Source: Phlebopus portentosus (taxonomy: Eukaryota > Basidiomycota > Agaricomycetes > Boletales > Boletinellaceae). Taken from it: a stretch of DNA of 64,000 nucleotides. The stretch's first letter is position 1. The number at the start of each line of letters is the position of its first letter. The DNA lies in assembly GCA_037892935.1 (NCBI GenBank), contig JAYXKI010000013.1:1054001-1118000 (forward strand), read 5' to 3'. The notes beneath the pieces are model-generated. The model saw only the letters and a program-made list of their open reading frames with translations. It was not told the DNA's origin and searched no databases. The translations under genes and the position numbers were made by a program. Shown one piece after another: positions 11,585-22,552 of the stretch.

Positions 11585-11595
11585 ATAGAAAGACC
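11585..11595 (+). other. B1 self-priming primer-binding site
   Basis: AATAGAAAGAC, one nucleotide after the 5' LTR, is the exact reverse complement of GTCTTTCTATT at 11358-11368 in the LTR. No tRNA-type TGG start is present. An 11-nt match between PBS and RNA 5' end is the arrangement known for Tf1-type self-primed reverse transcription. Confidence 0.7.
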
Positions 11596-11998
11596 TACCT
11601 CTGGCTCACGCCCGATTCCGTTGTCGTCGAGCGCTCGCCTGTGACGTGTCCCCTGAAGTATATCTTTGAAGGACGACATCAAACAAAACCCGGTTCCTAC
11701 CGTGCAGACAACAAACCCCTATCTTGCCCGTCGAAGTCCGATTGACTCCGACGTGACCCGATAGTACCCGAAGTATCAACCAATCACATCACCGTGGTGC
11801 TCCGAATCACCCTTCTCTGGAACTCCCATCAAACCTTCTCGTGGGTAACGCATAGAGTCCAGTCGTCGACAAGTATCTCCTTCATTATCTACCTCGGAGC
11901 CTTTCGTTTAGTCATCAATTTCAAAGACGAACTGGTTATCCAAAGTCGGTCCCGCCCGAACAGCATCCCGATCCCCGTTCCACCCCCAGCCTATCAAG

Positions 11999-13453
11999 GT
12001 GGAGCTAACTGACGAGCAACGAGCGGCCCTCCCTGCGAACTCTAGGTGGAGCACCTCGCGGGGACATTATATCGTCAAAGCAGGAAATCAAGTCTTCGGC
12101 GCCTGGTGGGACGAGACTGCCAAGAGGTGGTACTCCCAGAGGGAAGGAAGGTCCATCCACTGGAGAGTGAAACAAGAAGACGACGTAGACGAGCCCTCAC
12201 CTCCTACTCCGACGCAACCAACGGCCCCCTTACCAGAACCATCGGGTTCGACCACCCAAGCGTTGGCCCCCACTGTTGAGCCTTCTCCGGCGTTTGGAAA
12301 GTTCCGAGAACCAGCGCCGCTTATACTGAGTGAAGAAGACGAAGAAGAAGAAGAAGAACACGAGATGTCATTATCAAAGGAAGCGATGACTGATCTCGCG
12401 ACGGCGGTCGCACTAGCGCTCCAAGCTGCAGGCGAAGGTGCGAACCAAGGATCAAAGGTGTCGAAGAAGGTCCATGTCGCCAAACCGAGAGACTTCGATG
12501 GTGAACACGATTATGTGGACTTCAAGCGAGAGCTGCGCCTCTACATCTACGCATCTGAGTCAGAGTTCAGGACGAACAAGAGTAAGATTATGTTCGCCCT
12601 GTTGTACATGAAGAGTGGTGCTGCGGCTCGCTGGGCAGAGAGTTACACCAGTGGAGCAGTCGATGCAGATGGCAATCTGACGTTCACGGACGCCTGGGAC
12701 ACCTTCTTAAAGAAGCTGGACACTTCGTTCGATGACCCTGCCAGATCCCAAAAGGCCTTCGAACGACTAGATGCAATGTACCAAGGAGACCTCAACGCCG
12801 ACGAGTTTTTCAACAAGTTCGACATTTGTCAAGTGGATGCTGGCCTAGCAACAGAGGCACACGACGAATGGTTGATGAGTCGCCTGAAGAGGGCGCTAAA
12901 CCCGAAGGTTGTGGAAGGGGTCATGAGATTGCCCAATGAACCGACGTCGTATGAAGAGTTCAAGAAAGCCGCCGTCAAGGTCGACAGGGTCGAGCGCCAA
13001 ATCAGGGACCTGATGGCTGAACGTCGGAGAAAGACAATTAGTTCGACAGCGATGAAACCAGCTCCGACACCACCAATGAGACGTTTTATGCTGCCTCAAC
13101 AAGCAGCCCGTCCTTTCATACCCCCCGCTCAAGATCGTCGTGATGCTACAGGAGTAACGTATGGAGGCTTAGGACAACCCATGGAGGTGATGATGAACCA
13201 GGCGCGTCGTACATGTGCTTGTTACAAGTGCGGTCAGGTGGGCCATTACATCAGGGAATGCCCGCGAGGTCGTGAAGCAATACGTGCCATCATCGCAGCC
13301 TTCGTCCCAGCAGACAGAAAGGCGCTCTTCGAGGAACTCAGCCAAGCAAAGGAATCCTCCTTCAAAGAGGACGACGACGTCGATGTACGAGCGGTACCCG
13401 CTGAGCTGGAAGAACTCATAGAAGGCGAGGGTTTTCCAGAAGACCAGGCGTAG
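11999..13453 (+). CDS. gag: B1 Gag
   Basis: About 484 aa. The N-terminus is Pro/Glu-rich with an acidic run (EDEEEEEEHE). A retrotransposon Gag capsid-like region follows (residues about 160-340, with RWAESYTSG and FFNKFDICQVDAGLA), then one CCHC zinc knuckle (CYKCGQVGHYIREC, codons near 13216-13262). Gag coats the element RNA and forms the particle. No ATG opens the frame: it is open from just after a TAG at 11909 and begins around a GTG at 11999, so a spliced leader, a non-AUG start or internal initiation is possible. The frame ends at TAG 13451-13453, 16 nt after a slippery heptamer. B2 carries a matching 484-codon copy. Confidence 0.85.
   Translation: MELTDEQRAALPANSRWSTSRGHYIVKAGNQVFGAWWDETAKRWYSQREGRSIHWRVKQEDDVDEPSPPTPTQPTAPLPEPSGSTTQALAPTVEPSPAFGKFREPAPLILSEEDEEEEEEHEMSLSKEAMTDLATAVALALQAAGEGANQGSKVSKKVHVAKPRDFDGEHDYVDFKRELRLYIYASESEFRTNKSKIMFALLYMKSGAAARWAESYTSGAVDADGNLTFTDAWDTFLKKLDTSFDDPARSQKAFERLDAMYQGDLNADEFFNKFDICQVDAGLATEAHDEWLMSRLKRALNPKVVEGVMRLPNEPTSYEEFKKAAVKVDRVERQIRDLMAERRRKTISSTAMKPAPTPPMRRFMLPQQAARPFIPPAQDRRDATGVTYGGLGQPMEVMMNQARRTCACYKCGQVGHYIRECPRGREAIRAIIAAFVPADRKALFEELSQAKESSFKEDDDVDVRAVPAELEELIEGEGFPEDQA
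13429..13435 (+). promoter_or_regulatory. -1 ribosomal frameshift site, family B gag/pol
   Basis: GGGTTTT sits in the Gag frame as G GGT TTT, a canonical X XXY YYZ slippery heptamer. A -1 slip enters a frame with no stop until the end of the RNase H region, giving Gag-Pol. The same heptamer is conserved in B2 (plus strand AAAACCC at 37273-37279). Confidence 0.7.
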
Positions 13454-16400
13454 ACGTTGGAACGACTGGTCGGTCTCCTAAAGGACTCTTTTCGTTGGAC
13501 TCGTTAAAATATAATCGTCCTGTTGTACAATATCAAGATGCGAATACCAGCGACGGTTTCATCCTTCGAAAGATCCTTACCGACGTACTGCCAGATGAAT
13601 CTGAAGATGACAACGATGACTTCGAAGTCTATGAAGATTTATTTGTCAGAAGAACAGATGCGCAAGCAGGCGAATTGAGAGAGGAAGAGCGGAATCAAAC
13701 CGCTATAAAAAATGAGGTTGTAGCGGAAGCACCTTACCGCGAGAACGTTGTTGCTCAGGCGAACGTCACTGAAGCAGTGTGGGATGTAGTAGGCAGACGC
13801 GCGGCTGAGGTATGGCGCGAGGGCATTGTGGATGCAGATCAGTTCGTGCGACGGGCAGGAGGAAAGGAGTTAGACGCCTTCGTTAGCATCGTACACCCAA
13901 AGGTAGCAGGTGATGACGAAGTAGACTTGTCAAACCCCCTACTCGAAGAGGAAAACTTCATTGATGCTCATGCACTGATCAACTCAGGGTGCACGGGCTC
14001 ATGCATCGATGAAGGTTTTGTCAAACGGTATGGTTTCCCCACCCAAAGGTACATTCGGCCTAGACCAGTCTTCAATGCTGACGGAACAAGCAATGAGGCT
14101 GGATTGATCAAGGAATACGTAGTCGTACGAATGTTCTTTGGGAAACACGAGGAAGAGATTCGACTGGCAGTGACATCCTTAGCGTCAAGCAACATCTTCC
14201 TCGGACATGACTGGTTGACGAAGCATAATCCTGAGATTGATTGGAGGTTAGGAACAGTTAAGTTCACCCGTTGCCCTGATGAATGTGAGTCGCCACTGTC
14301 GAGCGAGGAGATAGATAAAGAGTTTGTGAGGAATGTGCGGATGAAGGAAGCGGCAAAATGGCCACCTTACCTGGAGGAATACGCCAACGTCTTTAGTGAG
14401 GAATCGTTCGAACGCTTACCAAACCACCGAACGTGGGACCACGCTATTGACCTGAAACCGGATTTCAAACCCAGTGACTGCAAGGTTTACCCGTTATCGC
14501 CAAAAGAACAAGAAGCGATGAGGGAGTTCATTGAGGAAAACCTAGCGTCAGGACGTATCCGACAGTCGAAGTCTCCAATGGCGTCACCATTCTTCTTTAT
14601 CAAGAAAGAGGATGGGAGCTTACGAGCAATCCAAGACTATCGAAAGCTCAATGAAGGAATGGTCAAGAACAAATACCCGTTGCCACTGATAAATGAGCTC
14701 ATCGACAAAGTTAAGGATGCAAGGTACATCACGAAGCTCGACGTTCGTTGGGGATACTACAACATCCGGATTCGCGAGGGAGATGAGTGGAAGGCAGCGT
14801 TCCGGACAAATCTAGGCTTATTTGAACCCACAGTCATGTTCTTCAGCTTATGTAATGCACCAGCGACGTTCCAAGGCTTTATGAATGACATCTTTCGGGA
14901 GCTAATTCATGAGGGTATCGTCATCATTTACCTCGATGACATTCTCATCTTCTCGAATGATCTAGAAGAACACCGCAGACGCACCAAACGAGTCTTTGAG
15001 ATCCTTCGCCAAAACGGACTTTTCCTAAAGCCGCAGAAGTGCGAGTTCGAAGTTGATACAGTCAAGTACCTCGGGCACATTATTGGCAATGGCGAAGTTC
15101 GAATGGATCCCAAGAAGACGGCGGCAGTACAGGACTGGCCAGTTCCAAGGAACGTCCATGAACTGCAACAATTCCTGGGATTAGGAAATTGGTTGCGACA
15201 TTTTGTTAAGGATTACAGTTCGGTCGTCAAACCCTTGACTACCCTAACGGGTAAGGTGGAATGGAAATGGGGCGAAGATGAGCAGGCAGCGTTTGAGGAA
15301 TTGAAGCGTCGCTTGAGTAGTCCTCCCGTGTTAGCGATACCCAACAACGAGGACCCTTTCCGTGCAGAAGCAGATGCGTCGGACTTTGCGACTGGTGGAG
15401 TCCTTCTCCAGAAACAAGATGGTAAATGGAAGGTGATCGCTTATCGGTCGTCAACATTCCTAGAGGCAGAGCGAAACTATGAGATTTACGACAAGGAAAT
15501 GCTCGCCATCGTTCAAGCCCTAAAGGAATGGCGACAATATCTCCAGGGAGCTAACCAACCTTTTGAGGTATGGACAGACCATGCAAATCTAACGTACTTC
15601 CGATCGCCGCAGAAGTTAAATCGTCGACAAGCTCGTTGGCGACTCGATTTAGCTGAGTTCGATTTCACGCTAGTCCATAAACCCGGAAAGACATTGGGAA
15701 AAGCTGATCTGTTGTCACGCCGGGCGGATTATGACAAGGGCGAGCGTGATAATGAGAACGTGACTTTCATCAAGAAGGAATGGCTGGTTAGAGGAATGGT
15801 TTAGTGAGAAGTACTCGTTGAAAAGGTCGTGGAAGCACAGAGACAAGAGGACGAAGGAGTGAGGCCGAAGGACGTCGAGAAGAGAGGGGACATGTGGAGA
15901 AAGGGCCGCCGACTATATGTACCAGCGAGCATCAGAGAGGACGTCATGAAGGAACACCATGACTCGACCCTGGCAGGACATCCAGGAGCAACAAAGACAA
16001 TCCAGCTGATAGCACGCAAGTACTGGTGGCCGAGGATGAGTGCAGATGTGCGAGTGTACGTGCGGGGGTGTGATCGTTGTCAACGGACGAAGGCTCTAAG
16101 GACAACGAGAGCAAAGGTTTTGCACCCTAATGAGGTGCCGGAGGCGCCATGGCAGATTGTCACGGTCGACCTAATCGGAGAGTTGCCAGAATCGAATGGG
16201 TTCAATGCGGTTTGCATAGTGGTCGATCGCTTTAGCAAACAAATCCATGCAATTCCAACAACGACAAAGTTAACGGCGGAAGGCATGGCTAGGATCTACA
16301 GAGACCACGTCTTCCGATTACACGGACTACCACGGAAGATCATTCATGACCGAGGGGTGCAATTCGACGCAAAGATGATGAAGGAGTTGTACAAGCTCCT

Positions 16401-17311
16401 CCACATTGAAGGCAACCCATCGACAGCGTATCACCCACAAACTGACGGACAGACAGAGCGGGTTAATCAGGAGCTAGAACAATACCTGCGGCTATACGTC
16501 AACCATCGGCAGTCGGACTGGGCGGACTGGCTGGCCCTCGCAGAATTCGCATACAACAATCGTGAACATTCAGCGACGAAGCTATCTCCCTTCTTCGTCA
16601 ATATGGGAATGCACCCCTTAGACTTCACGGGGGTTGGAACAGCATCATCGAACCTGTCAGCAGAAGAATTTGCCAAACATGTCAAGGAGGTGCACGAACT
16701 CGCTCAAGGTAACCTAACCCAAGCAAACGAAGATATGAAGCGTTTCTACGACCGCCATGCTGGGAAGTCCATTACCTATGAGGCAGGGCAGAAAGTCTTC
16801 TTAGATGGACGAAATATCAAGACGATCCAACCGACGAAGAAGATGGATGATAAGTGGTTTGGTCCCTTCGAGGTAGTGGAAAAGGTTGGCGCAAGGCATA
16901 CAGACTCAAACTACCGAAGACCTGGAAGAAAGTTCATCCAGTTTTCAATGAGATCTTGCTCAAACCAGCCATCCAACCGTCCTTTGAATCGCAGAAGAAA
17001 CCACCTCCACCACCGCCAGTGATCATTGATGAGCAGGAAGAGTACGAGGTTGAAGAAATACTCGACTCGCGTCTGCATCAAGGCAAGCTCAATTCCTGGT
17101 CAAGTGGGTTGGATATGAGGAAGCGACTTGGCAGCCAGAATCCGACGTCAAGGATAATGCGCAGGAGTCAATTCAAGAATTCTACCGCAAACATCCTGGA
17201 GCTCCAAGGAAGTTAACGATACCTCGACAAAGCCTGCGAGCGCTGTACAAGTTCACATCCTCAGAAGGCTTATGTGGTTGGTCGGGACGCCCAACCTTGA
17301 AGGGGGGGTGA
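13433..17311 (+). pseudogene. pol: B1 Pol (protease-RT-RNase H-integrase-chromodomain), broken
   Basis: The -1 frame runs from the slip site to TAG 15802-15804. It includes the aspartic protease, whose active site reads INSGCTG here; the first Asp is Asn (AAC 13981-13983), while B2 has IDSGCTG, so the protease is expected to be dead. RT follows (YLDD at 14929-14940) and then RNase H (a TDHANLTYF segment). TAG and TGA stand next to each other at 15802-15807. The same frame then reopens as integrase (HHCC zinc region with CDRCQRTKA, DDE core with DRGVQF and TERVNQELEQYL). Compared with B2, a C is missing near 16893 and another near 17091, shifting the frame before and within the C-terminal chromodomain. 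The chromodomain normally directs integration to modified chromatin. Confidence 0.88.
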
Positions 17312-17763
17312 TGTAAGGACTCGAACATTTTCCTTTTCTTTTCTGATGTCATCATTTATTTTAATATTCTTTTTCTTTTCTTTTCTTATGCGCTTATTCA
17401 TCCTTTTGCCGGAACATTCCACAATGTTCTATCACGCTCACTAATCATCCCATTTCTTGTCATGTGACTTCCTATTAGGGTAGACCTTTCCCGCACCCAA
17501 GGTCTATATAAGTAGATAGTTTGACTCTTTCGTTCCTTGTCTTTCTATTCTACTTACCTTCACTGCGACCTAGGTATCTACTCTTGTATTATTAGTTTGC
17601 TGAAATCTACTTACCTTCACTGCGACCTAGCGTTCGATGGTCTGGACTTAAGCCTCGTCTTAGCTGTCTTGACCTGAGCGACGTGTTTGGGATTATCTCA
17701 TTCACGCTTGTTTGTTGTTGTGTTGGCCTGCCTCGACTCAGTCCTTGAGCCGTCCGCCTAACA
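17312..17763 (+). repeat. B1 3' LTR
   Basis: 452 bp, matching the 5' LTR apart from a few transitions. It is preceded directly by a purine-rich tract AAGGGGGGGTGA, the plus-strand primer site. Confidence 0.93.
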
Positions 17764-17768
17764 AAGCC

Positions 17769-20125
17769 CTTGCTTCAAGGGTAGAACCACCGAAGACCAA
17801 GAGGCGACACTGGGAGGTCATTGATCTGAACATGGACACGCCCGAGAAATGGATAATTGAGAGCGTCCAAAGTGCTGTGAAGTGCAAATCAGGTATGCCC
17901 TCTTCTTGGAAATGAGTACAACTCATGAACAGTTTTTTCCAAGAATCTGAAATAGACAACGATAGCTCGCAGAACAGCAATGGTACAGGAGCATGCAAGG
18001 TATGTCATCTACCTAATCATTGAGTGGCTCGTATCAAGTTGCTTTCAGCGACGGAAAGGGGTAGTGGAAAACGAACAGACAAAGAAGCTTAGCACGGCAG
18101 AAGAACTAGCACTGTTCGAAAGAGAGGAGGCTCAGCATGATCGAGAAGCACTTCGAGCTCTGATGAAACATAATGAAGAGGAACGAGAGAGGGTTCGGAA
18201 GATGAAAGCTACAGTAAAGAGGAAGAAAAGGTGACGACAAAGGAAGGACGAGGCAGAAGACGAGATAGAGGATGAGATGGGGGACGAGACAGAGGAAGCC
18301 GGGCAGGACCCAAAGCTTCATTCAGATCTCACGACAGATTTCGCTTCTACTAAAGTGCTGACGAGAGAATTCCTTCACGATCCTGCCACAGTGAGTGCCA
18401 TTCTTCGATTTAGTACTCTGACTAAATCTTTCCAGCCTTCTACAAACATTACGTTAAAGTTCACTGTCAAAATTCCGTGCCATCCTTCCTCGACTTCCAC
18501 AGCGCAAAATGAGCTCGTATCTGTTAATAGATTGACCCGAGAACTTGCTGTGACCACCGATACTCTCAGTTCTGAGGAGGCGGATGTGTGGGAGTTCAAA
18601 GAAGTGACTCACACAATTCCCATCTGGCAATCAATGGTAAGTCATACACGAGCTTTGTAGGCACGTACTAATACTATCACAGAAAGAAATGACTACAGAA
18701 TTGGAGACCTTAAAACTCTACACGGACCAGCGTATTGAAGATCCTCAAGCTCGACTTCAGACTTTTTCTCATGCCAGATGGGACAGCTTGACGTACCAGC
18801 AGCGCAGGGAATGTTTACAGCGCGGTGCCATTCATGTAGTCGGTGCACCATCGTCACAGCTGCACAGCTTGAAGGGAATCTGGGACCCAAAGCTGAGCAA
18901 TTTGATCGCTCTGCATGTTGATTGTCAATGCATAGGTCAGCATATGTCATCTCACTGTGGTTGCAAAGCTCATCCACTCTAGACCTCACTCTGGTACGTG
19001 AGAAGAATACCCTCTTAGACACAGTGATGAGGCGTATGACTGTTGCGGAATTCTTGTTCGACTTGATGGACTGCAAGGAAGATAAAGATAATCTTCACAA
19101 GAGACGATGCTGCAATATGCTGGATATTCCTCTCCTGCACAACTGCTTGCCTCTGTAAGTAACTATATTTCGCGCATAAAGGCTTGCTCAGAGAAGGCCA
19201 TCCATCAGAGAATTCGACGACTTCTCGAAGTATGCCCACAGCAATCCAGCATTCTGGATGCCAAAAACTATGCTCGGCTTGGATGGTTTGGCTTCACAAT
19301 GGGCACTGGCAGGGCACACAAGCGCATATTCAAGGGTGCATATTGATGCTGCGGGTTTCGCATCCCACGTGTACCTTCTTGAGGGAACGAAAGCCTGGTG
19401 GATCGCTCGTGACAATGGCTGCCATTTGGATGACAATGGGTTCAACATTTCTGAGATGGCATTTGATTGTGTATATCTTTCAGAGGGCGACGAATTGTAA
19501 GTGATTAGCGATTGAAACATCTATGACGGCTGAATAGATGATAGATATCTACCTCCCAACACACCCCATGCCATCCTAACCTTGGAAGACAGTTTTGCCC
19601 TCGGGGGGCATTTCTATTGTTCCAAGACACTGGATAGGAGCCTGCAGGTGCTAGTTGATGAGCACTTCTTTGGGACCGTGATCACAAACGTGCAGCATAC
19701 AAGGGCTCCACTCGTATTGATGAAGGCCCTGGCAGAGCTCGTCGTTGGGAATGAGTCTCATATCAATAGGAGTAAGTAGATTCATCAGATTCACCATGCT
19801 GGCATCTAATACGAGGAAAATAGCGTATCCCATAGAAGAACTCGCCAATCTGGCAATCCTCGTCAATCATCTCCTCTATTTGGCACCCGAAATCCCCGTA
19901 GAGTCACCCGAGCCCTCTTGGCAAGAAACAGAAGAGTTTGATCTCGATATGGTTTATATTCAAGTCGTTATGCTGGAGCTTGCAGACAGGCTCCGAACGA
20001 ACAAGAACTTTAAGGATCTTCTCATGAAGCGCATGGAGCGGCTGAAGAAGCAAGTGGAACACAACCGTCGTTTCTCCAACATTGAATTCACGTATAAACT
20101 GATATACGTCTACCCAAATAGATAA
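17769..20125 (+). pseudogene. JmjC-domain gene, 3' part after B1 insertion
   Basis: A multi-exon gene with short introns. After B1 come LASRVEPPKTKRRHWEVIDLN, a charged coiled-coil-like stretch (AEELALFEREEAQHDREAL) and exons near 18689-18930 (ending NLIALHVDCQ). The JmjC exon is 19192-19496 and the next exon starts near 19538. The JmjC exon reads RVHIDAAGFASHVYLLEGTKA; HxD iron ligands are His 19339-19341 and Asp 19345-19347. The distal His is in TPHAILTLEDS at 19567-19569, followed by ALGGHFYC. JmjC proteins are Fe(II)/2-oxoglutarate oxygenases, many of them histone demethylases; agaricomycetes carry many divergent paralogues. Upstream exons could not all be joined in one phase, so an additional lesion or mis-called intron is possible. 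B1 sits in an upstream exon, so the original gene is disrupted; the JmjC part could survive only with a new start. Confidence 0.7.
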
Positions 20126-20785
20126 TGTTTAGATACCATTTGCTATTCTATACTTAATGTGAATGATGTTCAGAGTCGAACAAATTTTGAAAAGTGCCAT
20201 TGCACTGTATAAGATGTACCTAGGTTTTGGTTCCATGTGGTTAAGACCTATATTAAACACTATAGCAAATGATGCTCTACACAGCTTCAGGAAATAAAAG
20301 TAGGTGACTTGTCATGCATCTCGAAGTGTGAGTATATTTGAAAGCTGACTGGGGCTTTCTTTCTCTCGTAAGATGGGATGCATGCCTTTGATCAGTCTCA
20401 CAACACATTCACCATTGCACATGCTTGCGTTGGTTGGACCACAGCATGTGAGTGAAATGCGGGACAGAACGAGGAGTGCAAGGTAAGGGTATAGCGACCA
20501 TAGCTGTGAAACGCTGCGTTCCAAATTTGGATGGATGGTGTCAGATGAACCTCGCGCTGTGTCGCAGCCGCAGGTCACTCTTCAGACATGAGCAACTTTC
20601 TCTTCATGTATCCCCCCCTTTTTTATACTTTATGTTGCTAAGATTTGGTCCCCATGAATTGGTAACCGAGAGACAAACGCTAACATTTATACTAGGTTAT
20701 GTTGTATTGATCTGACATGATATTGATACATCAGGAGTGATGAACCCTCAGATCCTACCGTCATATTATGCACTTCTGCGAGTAT
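20126..20785. other. No gene recognised
   Basis: Sequence downstream of the JmjC gene, up to the B2 target duplication AGTAT at 20781-20785. Contains only short, unsupported open frames. Confidence 0.5.
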
Positions 20786-21257
20786 TGTTAGGCGGACGGC
20801 TCAAGGACTGAGTCGAGGCAGGCCAACACAACAACAAACAAGCGTGAATGAGATAATCCCAAACACGTCGCTCAGGTCAAGACAGCTAAGACGAGGCTTA
20901 AGTCCAGACCGTCGAACGCTAGGTCGCAGTGAAGGTAAGTAGAATTCAGCAAACTAATAATACAAGAGTAGATACCTAGGTCGCAGTGAAGGTAAGTAGA
21001 ATAGAAAGACAAGGAACGAAAGAGTCAAACTATCTACTTATATAGACCTTGGGTGCGGGAAAGGTCTACCCTAATGGGAAGTCACATGACAAGGAATGGG
21101 ATGATTAGTGAGCGTGATAGAACATTGTGGAATGTTCTGGCAAAAGGATGAATAAGCGCATAAGAAAAAGAAAAGAAAAGAAAAGAAAAGAAAAGAAAAG
21201 AATATTAAAATAAATGATGACATCAGAAAAGAAAAGGAAAATGTTCGAGTCCTTACA
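20786..21257 (-). repeat. B2 3' LTR
   Basis: 472 bp, longer than the other B LTRs because of extra AAAAG units at about 21165-21200. Confidence 0.92.
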
Positions 21258-22552
21258 TCACCCCCCCTTCAAGGTTGGGCGTCCCGACCAACCACATAAG
21301 CCTTCTGAGGATGTGAACTTGTACAGCGCTCGCAGGCTTTGTCGAGGTATTGTTAACTTCCTTGGAGCTCCAGGATGTTTGCGGTAGAATTCTTGAATTG
21401 ACTCCTGCGCATTATCCTTGACGTCGGATTCTGGCTGCCAAGTCGCTTCCTCATATCCAACCCACTTGACCAGGAATTGGAGCTTGCCTCGATGCAGACG
21501 CGAGTCGAGTATTTCTTCAACCTCGTACTCTTCCTGCTCATCAATGATCACTGGCGGTGGTGGAGGTGGTTTCTTCTGCGATTCAAAGGACGGTTGGACG
21601 GCTGGTTTGAGCAAGATCTCATTGAAAACTGGATGGACCTTCTTCCAGGTCTTCGGTAGTTTGAGTCTGTATGCGCTTGCGCCAACCTTTTCCACTACCT
21701 CGAAGGGACCGAACCATTTATCATCCATCTTCTTCGTCGGTCGGATCGTCTTGATATTTCGTCCATCTAAGAAGACTTTCTGCCCTGCCTCATAGGTAAT
21801 GGACTTCCCAGCATGGCGGTCGTAAAAACGCTTCATGTCTTCATTTGCTTGGGTTAGGTTACCTTGAGCGAGTTCGTGCACCTCCTTGACGTGTTTGGCA
21901 AATTCTTCTGCTGACAGGTTCGATGATGCCGTTCCAATCCCCGTGAAGTCTAAGGGGTGCATTCCCGTATTGACGAAGAAGGGAGATAGCTTCGTCGCTG
22001 AATGTTCACGATTGTTGTATGTGAATTCTGCGAGGGCCAGCCAGTCCGCCCAGTCCGACTGCCGATGGTTGACGTATAGCCGCAGGTATTGTTCTAGTTC
22101 CTGATTAACCCGCTCTGTCTGTCCGTCAGTTTGTGGGTGATACGCTGTCGATGGGTTGCCTTCAATGTGGAGGAGCTTGTACAACTCCTTCATCATCTTT
22201 GCGTCGAATTGCACCCCTCGGTCATGAATGATCTTCCGTGGTAGTCCGTGTAATCGGAAGACGTGGTCTCTGTAGATCCTAGCCATGCCTTCCGCCGTTA
22301 ACTTTGTCGTTGTTGGAATTGCATGGATTTGTTTGCTAAAGCGATCGACCACTATGCAAACCGCATTGAACCCATTCGATTCTGGCAACTCTCCGATTAG
22401 GTCGACCGTGACAATCTGCCATGGCGCCTCCGGCACCTCATTAGGGTGCAAAACCTTTGCTCTCGTTGTCCTTAGAGCCTTCGTCCGTTGACAACGATCA
22501 CACCCCCGCACGTACACTCGCACATCTGCACTCATCCTCGGCCACCAGTACT
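21258..22552 (-). pseudogene. pol: B2 integrase and chromodomain part of Pol
   Basis: Open frame continuing from the A2 3' LTR. It starts in the integrase zinc region (YWWPRMSADVRVYV, CDRCQRTKA), covers the DDE core (VDLIGELPE, DRGVQFDAK, TERVNQELEQYL) and a C-terminal chromodomain (YEVEEILDSRL, FLVKWVGYEEATWQPE), and ends with TGA directly against the 3' LTR. This part is undamaged and shows what B1 lost through its two 1-nt deletions. It is cut off from the RT part by A2 and by the missing 577 bp. Confidence 0.88.

Larger units (their letters stand above)
11131..17763 (+). mobile_element. Family B Ty3/Gypsy chromovirus, copy B1 (6.6 kb)
   Basis: LTRs 11131-11583 and 17312-17763 (about 452 bp, TGTAAGG...CCTAACA) flank gag and pol. 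The 5-bp target duplication AAGCC lies at 11126-11130 and 17764-17768. I count about four substitutions between the LTRs, all transitions, so insertion is fairly recent. Order of parts: LTR, self-priming PBS, Gag with a zinc knuckle, protease, RT, RNase H, integrase, chromodomain, purine tract (AAGGGGGGGTGA), LTR. The copy is damaged: protease Asp to Asn, stop codons between RNase H and integrase, and two 1-nt deletions near the end of pol. It interrupts a host exon. Confidence 0.95.
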
